Shown piece by piece: positions 34,758 to 43,671 of a stretch of DNA of 64,000 nucleotides (its first letter is position 1; each line of letters opens with the position of its first letter). A program made the position numbers and the translations under genes. A model generated the notes under the pieces. That model saw nothing but the letters and a program-made list of their open reading frames with translations. It was not told the DNA's origin and did no database searches. The stretch comes from Phyllobacterium zundukense (GTDB lineage Bacteria; Pseudomonadota; Alphaproteobacteria; Rhizobiales; Rhizobiaceae): the NCBI RefSeq assembly GCF_025452195.1, contig NZ_CP104973.1, forward strand, positions 3,145,001 to 3,209,000. Direction: 5' to 3'.

Positions 34758-35413
34758 AAACCCAGACCGCCACACGCAAGAGCTTCCGCCGCGAGGGCGA
34801 AGATAAGCGCCGCGAGGATTTGATCGCGGCGACGCTCGAATGTGTGGCGGAGCGCGGCCTTGCCGGCGCGACCGTGCGGGAGATCGCTCTGCGCGCTGAT
34901 GTTACCGCTGGTCTCATCCGCTATTATTTTCCGGCCAAGGACGATCTTATCGGTGCGGCCTATCGCGCGGTCATGAACCGCATGACGGTCCAGGCAAGCG
35001 ATGCGCTGAAGAGTGCAGCCGATGATCCGCGTGACCGGCTCAATGCTTTCGTGAAGGCCAACCTCGGTCAACCGATCATGGACCCTAACAATCTCTCCCT
35101 CTGGGCTGGATTTATCGGCATGGTCCATGCCGATCCAGCCATGGCCTTGGCGCACCGCGACGGCTATCTTGGCTTCCGCGACGAGCTGGAAGCGCTCATC
35201 CGCGAAGCATTGCTGGCCGCCGGCAAGCCGGCTGAGCCAATTCATACCCGCCGCCACGCCATCGCCGTCAACGCGATTATCGACGGGCTATGGCTTGAAG
35301 GCTGTCTTGCGGGTGATATTTTTGCCGAAGGAGAGTTGGCCGAGACCGGTATAGCCGCTATCGAAGCCGTTCTTGCAATTTCTCTCAATCCTGAAAAAGG
35401 AGGCGCGATATGA
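34754..35413 (+). CDS. TetR-family transcriptional regulator, BetI-like
   Basis: A 219-residue TetR regulator. The helix-turn-helix occupies about 15-65 (RREDLIAATLECVAERGLAG, VREIALRADVTAGLIRYYF). The C-terminal ligand domain resembles the BetI-type group, with LSLWAGFIGMVHADPAMALAHRD. I chose the ATG at 34754, which overlaps the preceding stop by four bases; an upstream extension would lie inside the DDAH gene. It overlaps the next gene by four bases. It probably represses this arginine cluster and perhaps the divergent importer. A CTTGC...GCAAG dyad near 33820-33842 is a weak operator candidate. Confidence 0.9.
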   Translation: MKTQTATRKSFRREGEDKRREDLIAATLECVAERGLAGATVREIALRADVTAGLIRYYFPAKDDLIGAAYRAVMNRMTVQASDALKSAADDPRDRLNAFVKANLGQPIMDPNNLSLWAGFIGMVHADPAMALAHRDGYLGFRDELEALIREALLAAGKPAEPIHTRRHAIAVNAIIDGLWLEGCLAGDIFAEGELAETGIAAIEAVLAISLNPEKGGAI

Positions 35414-36600
35414 TGCGCTATGCGTCTGTCACCGACCGTCTGGCCGGACTTGGATCCGATAAATGGGCTGTCCATTTCCGCGCCCGCCAAATGAAGCAGG
35501 CGGGACACGAGATCATCGAGTTGACGATCGGCGAGCCTGATATTCCGACGCCAACCGACATGATAGACGTTGCGGAACGGGCGATGCGTGCTGGCCGGAC
35601 CGGCTATTCCAGCGGTCGCGGCGAACCGGCATTGCTCGCCGCGCTTTCGGCGAAATACACCGCACGCACGGGACGCCAGATTGGTCCGGAAAACATCATG
35701 TGTTTCTCCGGCACGCAAACTGCCTTGTCGATGGTCATGATGGGACTTGCCGAGGAAGGCGACGAGATCATCACCGGCGATCCGCTCTATGCGACCTATG
35801 ACGGCGTTGTCCGTGCGACGGGAGCAACACGTGTTTCCGTTCCGCTGCGCCCCGAAAAAGGTTTCCGCATGCAGGCCGCAGACCTTGAAAAAGTCATCAC
35901 GCCGCGATCGAAGGTTCTCCTCCTCAACACACCGCATAATCCGACAGGCGCTGTGCTCAGCGCCGCGGAAATAGCCGAAATCGGCCAAGTCTGCATCAGG
36001 CACAATCTCTGGATCGTTTCCGATGAAGTTTATGAACTGATGATCTTCAATGGCACGTTCGCGTCGCCACTAGACCGGGCAGAACTTGCCGATCGCACGA
36101 TTGCCGTTGCCTCCATCTCGAAATCCCATGCCGCTCCGGGTTTCCGCAGCGGCTGGTGCATTGCCCCGAAGGAATTTACGGAGCGCCTGCTGCCACTGTC
36201 CGAATCCATGCTTTTCGGTGGACAGCCCTTCATCGCCGACATGACCGCCTATGCTCTGGGCCGCCCATCCACCGCCGCCGCCACGATGCGCGAGAGCTTC
36301 CTGCGCCGCGCCCAGCGCATTTCGGAACGTCTGGATGGCAAGGCGGGTATCGTCTCCAAAATCCCGCAAGCCGGCATGTTCATTCTTGCCGACATTCGCG
36401 CAACCGGGCTGTCCGGACAGGAATTCGCCATGCGCCTTCTCGAAGAGGAGCTCGTCGCGGTCATGCCAGGCGAATCCTTCGGCGACAACCTTGCAGGCTA
36501 TCTTCGCTTGAGCCTCAGCGTTGCCGATGACAAGATCGATGCGGCCTGCGCCGGCATCGTCCGCCTTGCATCGCGGCTGCAACAACGGAAATCCGCATGA
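35410..36600 (+). CDS. aruH: Class I/II aminotransferase, probable arginine:pyruvate transaminase (AruH-like)
   Basis: A 396-residue fold-type I PLP aminotransferase. The PLP lysine lies in VASISKSHAAPGFRSGW, the cofactor-binding asparagine in LLNTPHNPTGA, and SDEVYELMIFNG supplies the aspartate and tyrosine. AruH of Pseudomonas aeruginosa has the same opening (MRY..., short spacer) and the same late block GMF-x-x-DIR-x-TGLS-x-Q-x-FA, which this protein matches. AruH transfers the alpha-amino group of arginine to pyruvate, giving 2-ketoarginine. Coupling by four-base overlaps to the TetR gene and to an AruI-like decarboxylase supports the assignment. Confidence 0.8.
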   Translation: MMRYASVTDRLAGLGSDKWAVHFRARQMKQAGHEIIELTIGEPDIPTPTDMIDVAERAMRAGRTGYSSGRGEPALLAALSAKYTARTGRQIGPENIMCFSGTQTALSMVMMGLAEEGDEIITGDPLYATYDGVVRATGATRVSVPLRPEKGFRMQAADLEKVITPRSKVLLLNTPHNPTGAVLSAAEIAEIGQVCIRHNLWIVSDEVYELMIFNGTFASPLDRAELADRTIAVASISKSHAAPGFRSGWCIAPKEFTERLLPLSESMLFGGQPFIADMTAYALGRPSTAAATMRESFLRRAQRISERLDGKAGIVSKIPQAGMFILADIRATGLSGQEFAMRLLEEELVAVMPGESFGDNLAGYLRLSLSVADDKIDAACAGIVRLASRLQQRKSA

Positions 36601-38183
36601 CCACTGTCGGTGAAGCCCTCGTCCACCTGCTCGAATCCTATGATGTCGATACGGTTTTCGGCATTCCCGGCGTCCACACGATAGAGCTCTACCGCGGCCT
36701 CGCCGGTTCAAAAATCCGCCATATCACGCCGCGCCATGAACAGGGAGCGGGCTTCATGGCCGATGGCTATGCGCGGGCGACCGGCAAGCCCGGCGTTGCT
36801 TTCGTCATCACCGGCCCAGGCATCACCAATACGATAACCGCCATGGGTCAGGCCCGCGCCGACTCGATCCCCATGCTGGTCATCTCCGGCGTCAACCAGC
36901 GGGATTCGCTCGGCAAGGGCATGGGTTTCCTGCACGAACTGCCCAATCAGCGCGCCATGTTGCAGACTGTCGCGATGTTCTCGCATCGCATCGAGAAGCC
37001 CGACGAGCTGCCCATCGTGCTCGCCAGAGCCTTTGCCCTGTTTGCCTCGCGCCGTCCCGGTCCCGTCCATATCGAGATTCCGCTGGATGTGATGGCACTG
37101 CCGCTGGAGGGTGCAGAACGCCTGTCCTACGATGCGCCGATCCCGCACGCTTCTTCCGAGACCATGGCGGAATTGACGCGTCTATGCCTCGGCGCCGAAC
37201 GGCCGGTGATCCTGATAGGCGGCGGCACCAAGGCTGCTGCCAGCGCCCTGCAAGCACTGGCGGAAAAGCTCGATGCGCCGGTCATCGCGACGACCAACGC
37301 GCGCGGCATCATGCATGCTCACCCTCTGCTCATACCAGCCGGCCCCAGTCTGAAGCCGTGCCGCGACCTGCTCGCCAACAGCGATCTCGTTATCGCGATC
37401 GGTACGGAGATGGGCCCGACCGATTATGACATGTATGGCGACGGCGGTTTTCCTGAGCTCAAACGGCTCGTGCGCATCGATATCGACGCGGGACAACTCG
37501 ACCGCCATCCGGCCTTTATGCCGGTCGAGGCTTCGGCAAACGAAACCGTTGAGGTACTTGCGGCCGCCCTGCCGGAGCGCCGCAACAGTAATTTAGGCCA
37601 AGAGCGCGCACGCCAAACGCGCGATGCCGCCTGGGCTCATATCGGCCCGCGCTACCAGGCCATGGTCCGCTTCCTCGACACCCTTCGCGACACGCTGCCG
37701 GGTTCGCTCATCGTCGGCGATTCCACGCAGGCCATCTATGCGGGCAACCTGTACTACGATCACGACCGCGTCGGCGGCTGGTTCAACGCTGCGACCGGGT
37801 TCGGAGCGCTTGGCTTTGGCCCTCCGGCCGCCATCGGCGCATCGCTGGGAAAGCCGGAAACAACGACGATCTGCATCGTCGGTGATGGCGGCTTCCAGTT
37901 CGTCCTCGGCGAACTCGGCGCGGCGGTCGATGAGCGTGTGCCTGTCATTTTCATTGTCTGGAACAATCAGGGTTATCGGGAGATCGAACGCGCCATGATC
38001 GAGGTCGATATCGACCCGGTTGGCGTGCGTCCATCGGCTCCCGACTACCTGAAAATCGCCGCGGCATATGGTGTTCCGTCAAAGCGCTTGGACAACATCG
38101 ACGACTTGCCTGCCGCCTTGCTAGCAGCCAAGGCGAGCGGAACGCCATATCTCATTGAAATCGATGAGAAACTGTTCGATTAA
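36597..38183 (+). CDS. aruI: Thiamine-diphosphate decarboxylase, probable 2-ketoarginine decarboxylase (AruI-like)
   Basis: A 528-residue ThDP enzyme of the acetolactate-synthase/oxo-acid-decarboxylase family. The catalytic glutamate E48 is in TPRHEQGAGFMADGYARA, and the diphosphate/Mg motif is GDGGFQFVLGELGAA through NNQGY. It is shorter than acetolactate synthase and has no regulatory-subunit gene beside it. AruI decarboxylates 2-ketoarginine to 4-guanidinobutyraldehyde. The start overlaps the AruH-like stop by four bases, so product is handed on between adjacent enzymes. The next steps (guanidinobutyraldehyde dehydrogenase, guanidinobutyrase) are not in this cluster. Confidence 0.8.
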   Translation: MTTVGEALVHLLESYDVDTVFGIPGVHTIELYRGLAGSKIRHITPRHEQGAGFMADGYARATGKPGVAFVITGPGITNTITAMGQARADSIPMLVISGVNQRDSLGKGMGFLHELPNQRAMLQTVAMFSHRIEKPDELPIVLARAFALFASRRPGPVHIEIPLDVMALPLEGAERLSYDAPIPHASSETMAELTRLCLGAERPVILIGGGTKAAASALQALAEKLDAPVIATTNARGIMHAHPLLIPAGPSLKPCRDLLANSDLVIAIGTEMGPTDYDMYGDGGFPELKRLVRIDIDAGQLDRHPAFMPVEASANETVEVLAAALPERRNSNLGQERARQTRDAAWAHIGPRYQAMVRFLDTLRDTLPGSLIVGDSTQAIYAGNLYYDHDRVGGWFNAATGFGALGFGPPAAIGASLGKPETTTICIVGDGGFQFVLGELGAAVDERVPVIFIVWNNQGYREIERAMIEVDIDPVGVRPSAPDYLKIAAAYGVPSKRLDNIDDLPAALLAAKASGTPYLIEIDEKLFD

Positions 38184-38320
38184 CGCAATCTCCGGAAGCG
38201 TTGCCAGGAATTGATGACGGCGTCGCAAAAAACCAAGCCTTTGCCGCATCCGGGCTTCTTGGCTGTCTGGTGTAAGACTATCGTTGGAAAGCCTTTCCAA
38301 CCAACAAAATCAAGGGAACT

Positions 38321-39325
38321 ATGATGAAAGCATTATTGATGAGCGGCGTTATGGCATTTGCGCTGCTCGGTGCCGCAGGTGGCGCATCGGCTGCCGAATG
38401 CGGCAATGTCACCATTGCCAGCATGAACTGGCAGTCTGCGGAAGTCCTCGCCAATCTCGACAAGATCATTCTCGAATCCGGCTATGGCTGTCAGGCTGAA
38501 ATCATTCAGGGTGACACGATCCCGACCCTGACCTCCATGACGGAAAAGGGCCAGCCCGACATTGCCCCTGAAGGCTGGATCGATTTCATGCGCGATATCA
38601 TGGATAAGGCAGTTGCCGACGGCAAGCTCGTCTACGCCTCCAAGTCGCTCTCCGACGGCGGTGTGCAGGGCTGGTGGATCCCGAAATATCTCGCCGACGC
38701 CCATCCCGACATCAAGACGATCGACGACGCGCTGAAGCATCCTGAACTCTTCCCCGCCCCCGAAGATCCCTCCAAGGGCGCCGTGTTCAACGGACCTGCC
38801 GGCTGGGGCGGCACTGTAGCAACCACGCAGTTCTTCAAGGCCTATGATGCCGAGCAGAAGGGCTTCACGCTCGTCGATACGGGTTCCGCCGCCGGCCTCG
38901 ATGGTGCGCTGGCAAAAGCCTACGAGCGCAAGGAAGGCTGGATCGGCTACTATTGGGAACCGACTGCGCTCCTTGGCAAATATCCGATGGTGAAGCTCGA
39001 CCACGGCGTGAAATTCGATGCCGCCGAATGGAAGCGTTGCAACACGGTTGCCGATTGCCCGGACCCCAAGAAGAACGATTGGGAAATCGCCGAAGTCGAT
39101 ACGGTCGTGACGAAGAAATTCAGCGAAACGTCCGGCCCGGCCATGGATTATCTCAAGGCCCGTTCGTGGGACAACAAGACCGTCAACACGCTTCTGGCCT
39201 GGATGACCGACAATCAGGCGACAGGGGAAGACGGCGCGAAATACTTCCTGAAGAACAATGAGCCTGTCTGGACGAAATGGGTCAGCGCAGACGCTGCCGA
39301 AAAGATCAAGGCAGCAATCAACTAA
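38321..39325 (+). CDS. Orphan glycine-betaine-type ABC substrate-binding protein (ProX/OpuAC)
   Basis: A 334-residue periplasmic binding protein. A signal peptide (MMKALLMSGVMAFALLGAAGG, cleaved near ASA-AE) precedes the OpuAC fold. The aromatic-rich segments EGWIDFMRD, GVQGWWIPKYLAD and EGWIGYYWEPTALL are the kind that cage quaternary ammonium groups. No permease or ATPase is adjacent, so it must serve a transporter encoded elsewhere. AAGGG precedes the ATG. It stands among betaine and arginine catabolic genes and may bind carnitine, choline, glycine betaine or stachydrine. The preceding 137 bases show no gene. Confidence 0.88.
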   Translation: MMKALLMSGVMAFALLGAAGGASAAECGNVTIASMNWQSAEVLANLDKIILESGYGCQAEIIQGDTIPTLTSMTEKGQPDIAPEGWIDFMRDIMDKAVADGKLVYASKSLSDGGVQGWWIPKYLADAHPDIKTIDDALKHPELFPAPEDPSKGAVFNGPAGWGGTVATTQFFKAYDAEQKGFTLVDTGSAAGLDGALAKAYERKEGWIGYYWEPTALLGKYPMVKLDHGVKFDAAEWKRCNTVADCPDPKKNDWEIAEVDTVVTKKFSETSGPAMDYLKARSWDNKTVNTLLAWMTDNQATGEDGAKYFLKNNEPVWTKWVSADAAEKIKAAIN

Positions 39326-39344
39326 CAGGACAGCCGATGCCGGT

Positions 39345-39500
39345 TATCTCTCCCCTTGTGGGAGGGCTATCGCATAGGAGGTTCACCCCCACCCGCAGCT
39401 TTGCTGCGACCTCCCCCATCAAGGGGGAAATGTGTGTGCCACCGCGCTCTTCACCCTCCCCTTGATGGGGAGGGTCGGACCAAAGGTCCGGGGTGGGGTG
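39345..39500. repeat. Rhizobial-type GC-rich palindromic repeat, family C
   Basis: A run of short inverted and direct units: TCCCCTTGTGGGAGG, CTCCCCCATCAAGGGGG, CCCTCCCCTTGATGGGGAGGG, and GGACCAAAGGTCC. A further fragment, CTCCCCTTGCGGGAG, lies near 39552. It fills the convergent gap between the orphan binding protein and the flavoenzyme at 39577. It can form several stable hairpins and may act as a two-way transcription stop. Non-coding. Confidence 0.8.
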
Positions 39501-39576
39501 ACATGTACAATCTTCCTGTTAGGCAATGACCGCGAACCATATGTGACTGTCCTCCCCTTGCGGGAGCCAGAACGCG

Positions 39577-41619
39577 CTAAAACCTCGTAGCGTATCTCAG
39601 CCCGTCATAAATCGCCGCGTGGATATTGCGCGCGTGGACTGCATCGCCGATCCGCAACAGATCGAACGTGCCCTCTCCCCGCACGGGAAAGATTGCGCCA
39701 CCATTGACCAGCCGGTCATAATCCACGGCGCCGCCATTGCGCGACAACGGCTTCAACTCGCGGTAGAGATCATCGATCGGCAAAGTGCCGTGCTCCACAA
39801 CCACCTGATCGACCAGACGCTCCTCGCGATAGTCCGGCGCAAAATCCGAACCGAGCGTCGCGACAAGCTGGTTGCCGTTGCGGGTAACGCTGACAAGCCG
39901 CGTATTGATCGTCACGCGCACGCCCTTTTCCTGAAAGGCGCGCATATAGGGCACGTGGTTCATGCCGCCCATCTCCGGCGCGAAAAACCGCTCTGGACTG
40001 ACAAGTTCCAGCTTTGAACCTGCACGCGCGATCATTTCCGCCGCGCTCATCCCCTGATGCCCGCCATTGTCATCATAGAGCAGCACATTCTCGCCCGGCT
40101 TCACCGCACCCGCCAGAATATCCCAGCTCGAGACCACCAGATCATCGCCCGCCGTCAATGGCGGGTTTTGCGGCAGGCCGCCTGTCGCGATAACCACGAC
40201 ATCCGGATCTAGCCCAAGCACGTCATCGGCTTCGGCCCAGACATTGTAGCGTAGCGAGACGCCGAGCCGCTCGAGTTCGTCCAGACGCCAATCGACGATG
40301 CCGATCATCTCCTTGCGCCGCGGATTTTGCGAGGCAAGCCGGACTTGTCCGCCGGCCTGATCCGAAGCCTCCAGCACCGAGACCCTGTGCCCGCCCTCGG
40401 CGGCAACACGCGCGGCCTCGAGCCCTGCCGGACCCGCCCCGACCACCACCACATTGCGCGGCGTCTGCGCTTTCGCAATGACGTGCGGCATCGTCTGCTC
40501 GCGCCCGGTTGCCGCATTGTGCACGCACAGCGCCTCGCCGCCCTCATAGATTCGGTCGAGGCAATAGGTGGCGCCGACGCAGGGCCGGATGCGATGTTCG
40601 TCGCCCGCCATGATCTTGCGCACGATATGCGGGTCGGCGAGATGCGCGCGGGTCATCCCGACCATGTCAAGCTTGCCCTCGGCCACGGCGTGCCGCGCCG
40701 TCGCCACATCGGCGATACGCGCCGCGTGAAATGTCGGGAATTTCGTTAGCTGGCGAATTTCACCGGCAAAATCGAGATGCGGGGCGGACCGCATGCCCTG
40801 GATCGGGATAACCTCGTTCAGCGCCGCGTCCGTATCGATATGGCCGCGAATGATGTTCAAGAAGTCGAACTTGCCGGAAGCGGCGATGCGCCGGGCAATC
40901 TCGACGCCCTCTTCCTTCGAGAGCCCCTGCTCCCAATCCTCGTCGGCCACCATGCGAATGCCGACGATGAAATCCGGGCCGACCAAGCTGCGCACCGCAT
41001 CGATCACCGCCCAGGTGAAGCGCAGCCGGTTGTCCAGTGACCCGCCATAGTCATCATCGCGATGATTGGTGGCGGGCGACCAGAAACCATCCATCAGATG
41101 CCCATAGGCCTCGAACTCGATACCATCGAGCCCCGCCGCCTGCATACGCTGCGCAGCAGAGGCATAATCGCCGATGATCCGCTCGATATCCCATTCCTCC
41201 GCTTCCTTCGGGAAGGCGCGGTGCGCAGGCTCCCGTATCGGGGAAGCCGAAACCACGGGCAGCCAGTCGGCCTTGTTCCAGCTGGTGCGGCGGCCAAGAT
41301 GCGTCAGCTGGATCATCACAGCGGCGCCGTGCTCATGGCAATCGTCGCTGAGCTCGCGCAGCCAGGGCACGATCTCGTCCTTGTAGGCGTGGAGATTGCC
41401 GAAAGCAGGCGGCGACTCGCGTGAGACGACCGCAGACCCCGCCGTCATCGTCAGCGCGATACCGCCCTTGGCCTTCTCGGTGTGATAGAGCCGGTAGCGC
41501 TCTTTCGGCATGCCGTCTTCGGAATAGGCAGGCTCGTGACTGGTCGACATTATGCGGTTTTTGAGCCGCAGATGTTTGAGCTGATAGGGTTGCAGCAGCG
41601 GATCGTCATGTGATGCCAA
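39577..41619 (-). CDS. NADH:flavin oxidoreductase, probable stachydrine/N-methylproline demethylase type
   Basis: A 680-residue protein of the trimethylamine-dehydrogenase / 2,4-dienoyl-CoA-reductase family. An N-terminal FMN TIM barrel (about 1-370) contains GLDGIEFEAYGHLMDGFWSP and the DDYGGSLDNRLRF block. The cysteine cluster CVGATYCLDRIYEGGEALC holds a 4Fe-4S centre. A C-terminal NAD(P)/FAD module starts at NVVVVGAGPAGLEAARVAA. Rhizobial proteins of this length and opening are annotated as N-methylproline or stachydrine N-demethylases (StcD-like). That fits the betaine theme but rests on recall, not on a motif unique to that substrate. It is a single gene. Confidence 0.82.
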   Translation of the reverse strand: MASHDDPLLQPYQLKHLRLKNRIMSTSHEPAYSEDGMPKERYRLYHTEKAKGGIALTMTAGSAVVSRESPPAFGNLHAYKDEIVPWLRELSDDCHEHGAAVMIQLTHLGRRTSWNKADWLPVVSASPIREPAHRAFPKEAEEWDIERIIGDYASAAQRMQAAGLDGIEFEAYGHLMDGFWSPATNHRDDDYGGSLDNRLRFTWAVIDAVRSLVGPDFIVGIRMVADEDWEQGLSKEEGVEIARRIAASGKFDFLNIIRGHIDTDAALNEVIPIQGMRSAPHLDFAGEIRQLTKFPTFHAARIADVATARHAVAEGKLDMVGMTRAHLADPHIVRKIMAGDEHRIRPCVGATYCLDRIYEGGEALCVHNAATGREQTMPHVIAKAQTPRNVVVVGAGPAGLEAARVAAEGGHRVSVLEASDQAGGQVRLASQNPRRKEMIGIVDWRLDELERLGVSLRYNVWAEADDVLGLDPDVVVIATGGLPQNPPLTAGDDLVVSSWDILAGAVKPGENVLLYDDNGGHQGMSAAEMIARAGSKLELVSPERFFAPEMGGMNHVPYMRAFQEKGVRVTINTRLVSVTRNGNQLVATLGSDFAPDYREERLVDQVVVEHGTLPIDDLYRELKPLSRNGGAVDYDRLVNGGAIFPVRGEGTFDLLRIGDAVHARNIHAAIYDGLRYATRF

Positions 41620-41905
41620 TGGACCAGATTCCCTTTGTCCGGATTCCCTCTGTCTGGAATGATCCTAACCTTGTCGCGACGTATTCAGTTTCTCCCCCGC
41701 GACGTGTTCTGGTACGGAGCCGTCACACATTTCCCATTGAGACGAACATCATCACAACACATACTCTTGCCGGTTCGAATTCCTTTCTATCCCAATGATA
41801 GCGAACTCATACTTAAGTTGTATATAAAGGGTTGAAAAATCTTGTTATATCGGCGTTAATCCTACTTTTTTACAATTTATATTACAACACTATTGGAATA
41901 CAACA

Positions 41906-42056
41906 TTGGATAGAAGAGAATTACCGTTTTCGTTGTTTGATTCAACTGGTTTCGGATTAGAGGTGGGGCCTAGCTACAATCCACTACTTCCGAAAGCTAA
42001 AGGCTACAATTGTCGAGATCGTAGACCACGCCGATGCGGCCCATCATGGAAACTGA
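41906..42056 (+). pseudogene. Remnant of a methyltransferase N-terminus, frameshifted
   Basis: From TTG at 41906 the frame gives FSLFDSTGFGLEVGPSYNPL and then LPKAKGYN. This is the opening of SAM-dependent methyltransferases often fused to or beside glycosyltransferases. One extra T at about 42011 shifts the frame; the next frame continues the homology as VEIVDHADAA and stops at 42054. The remainder of the domain is missing. The 5' flank (41780-41905) is strikingly AT-rich with no other gene. It looks like the stump of a longer polysaccharide gene that ended in the glycosyltransferase downstream. Confidence 0.65.
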
Positions 42057-42093
42057 CAGCCCTGCTTCGTTGCCTAAAATCGGCAGTACGATA

Positions 42094-43146
42094 ATGGCAA
42101 CCACAGCCCGCCGAATGTCCGCCGCAAAGGTTCCAACTGTTGTCGTGGTCATCCCCTATTACAATGGTTCGGACACCATAGAGCGTGCCGTTGTTAGCGT
42201 CCTCGGCCAGACGGTTGCGCCGAATGAATTTATCATTGTCAATGACGGATCAAAGGAGGAAGAGAAGACCTTCCTGCACAAACTCGCCAAGCGATATGAG
42301 TTTCGTATTATTGATCAAGCAAACGGTGGTCAGGGTTCGGCTAGAAACGCAGGGGTTACCGCATCGACCTCTGAATATGTGAGCTTCCTCGACCAAGACG
42401 ATTTCTACCTCAAGACGCATATTCAAACGCTCATCGAAGGCATTCCCGAAAACGACCCTCATTTTGGATGGGTCTACGGCGACCTGATTGAAGCTGACGG
42501 CGACGGCAACGTTATCCGGACAAGCATGGTCAAGGAGCACAGTAAGCACCCGAAGACGCACATCCTCGACCTCGTTCGTTATGATATGCACGTTTTGCCA
42601 TCAGCCTCGCTGATCTCCCGGGTTGCGTTCGAAGATGTCGGCGGCTTCGATCCCCAATTCATGGGCTACGAAGATGACGACCTGTTCATGCGGATATTCC
42701 GGAAGAACTACACCAACAGCTTCATTGATCGATCCGTGACCGTATGGTGTATTCATACCGACAGCACATCCTACAGCATTCGCATGAGCCGCAGCCGTCT
42801 GAAGTATTTCAAGAAGCTTGCCGCAGCATTTCCAGATGATCCCATAAAGATGCGCTTCTTTATGCGGGACATCCTTGTTGAGCGGTTCCATTGGGCCTTC
42901 GTTGCAGAGGCCATCAAGGCTTCTGTAGACAGGAAGAGCAAGTTTGCCGCCCATAGGGATGAGCTACTTGATATTCTCAGAGAGTACGCCAGCGTCGTTT
43001 CAGCATCCCCATACGTGTCGAAGTCGTTTAAAATCAGACTGCGACTACAGATAAAGTTGCTTTCAACTGGCTATCCACCCGCGATCCGTACCGCTCACTT
43101 CGGAATTGGTACATTCCGAAAGTTTGCATCTATGACACGCCGATAA
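42094..43146 (+). CDS. Family 2 glycosyltransferase
   Basis: A 350-residue GT-A fold transferase. Key blocks are VVVVIPYYNGSDTIERAVVS, the nucleotide-binding IVNDGS, GGQGSARNAG, and the metal-binding FLDQDD; GYEDDDLFMRI supplies the second acidic motif. No membrane span, so cytosolic or peripheral, probably adding a sugar to a surface polysaccharide. I chose the ATG at 42094; one at 42115 is also possible. It follows the broken methyltransferase fragment and may be the surviving half of a two-domain protein. Codon use and base composition look AT-richer than the neighbours. Confidence 0.88.
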   Translation: MATTARRMSAAKVPTVVVVIPYYNGSDTIERAVVSVLGQTVAPNEFIIVNDGSKEEEKTFLHKLAKRYEFRIIDQANGGQGSARNAGVTASTSEYVSFLDQDDFYLKTHIQTLIEGIPENDPHFGWVYGDLIEADGDGNVIRTSMVKEHSKHPKTHILDLVRYDMHVLPSASLISRVAFEDVGGFDPQFMGYEDDDLFMRIFRKNYTNSFIDRSVTVWCIHTDSTSYSIRMSRSRLKYFKKLAAAFPDDPIKMRFFMRDILVERFHWAFVAEAIKASVDRKSKFAAHRDELLDILREYASVVSASPYVSKSFKIRLRLQIKLLSTGYPPAIRTAHFGIGTFRKFASMTRR

Positions 43147-43177
43147 AGTTCCTTCATACATCCCAAAGGGATTGATC

Positions 43178-43438
43178 ATGAGCAAAGACGATAATGCTGC
43201 GTACTTTCGCCGGCACAGGGACGAAGGACGAGCAAAGATAGAGAGCGGAGAGAACGAGGATCACAGACTCGCTATTGATTTCGCTTTAGATCACGCTGGA
43301 ACAAGTGGACAAGAGTTCCTAAAGGCGTGGCGAAACCGGGATTGGGGCAGCCTTCGTTCAATGTGGCCAGAATGGGTCCCCTATCTGCGAACGAAGTACG
43401 TGCAGTTCTACAGAGCCGATGCCAACGTGAAGAACTGA
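43178..43438 (+). CDS. Small hypothetical protein
   Basis: An 86-residue hydrophilic protein beginning SKDDNAAYFRRHRDEGRAKI, with a C-terminal Trp-rich part (KAWRNRDWGSLRSMWPEW). AAAGGG precedes the ATG at 43178. I recognise no family. It follows the glycosyltransferase by 31 bases on the same strand, and its last 31 bases overlap a convergent small frame. No signal peptide or membrane span. Confidence 0.5.
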   Translation: MSKDDNAAYFRRHRDEGRAKIESGENEDHRLAIDFALDHAGTSGQEFLKAWRNRDWGSLRSMWPEWVPYLRTKYVQFYRADANVKN

Positions 43439-43617
43439 TCGATCTGCTCGACCGTGAAACCGAGGGCACTGAATCCTTCTTGCATCATCTCATCTGTCGG
43501 CACGAAGGTTGCCGCATCTGAATAGGACATTTGGGTCTCTGCATTGTGTTGAACAATCCACGCCTGGATATGGGCGGCCAAATCAATTGCTCGAATTGTC
43601 GACGAATCGTTTGCCAA
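43408..43617 (-). CDS. Small acidic hypothetical protein
   Basis: A 69-residue acidic, helix-prone frame with a sensible composition (IRAIDLAAHIQAWIVQHNAE, VPTDEMMQEGFSALGFTVEQ). The start would be TTG and has no good ribosome site. It overlaps the preceding convergent gene by 31 bases. It could be real or chance; no family is recognised. Confidence 0.38.
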   Translation of the reverse strand: MANDSSTIRAIDLAAHIQAWIVQHNAETQMSYSDAATFVPTDEMMQEGFSALGFTVEQIDQFFTLASAL

Positions 43618-43671
43618 ACATTTCCAGTTTAAGCGGTATCACAGCCCCGGGACTGTAACGGGCTTGTTGGG

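Noticed and set aside
39345..39500. A CRISPR array
   Set aside because: The units are palindromic, of unequal length and spacing, with no constant repeat-spacer pattern and no cas genes.
41610..41835. Small plus-strand frames upstream of the glycosyltransferase
   Set aside because: They overlap the flavoenzyme start, lack ribosome sites and have AT-driven composition.
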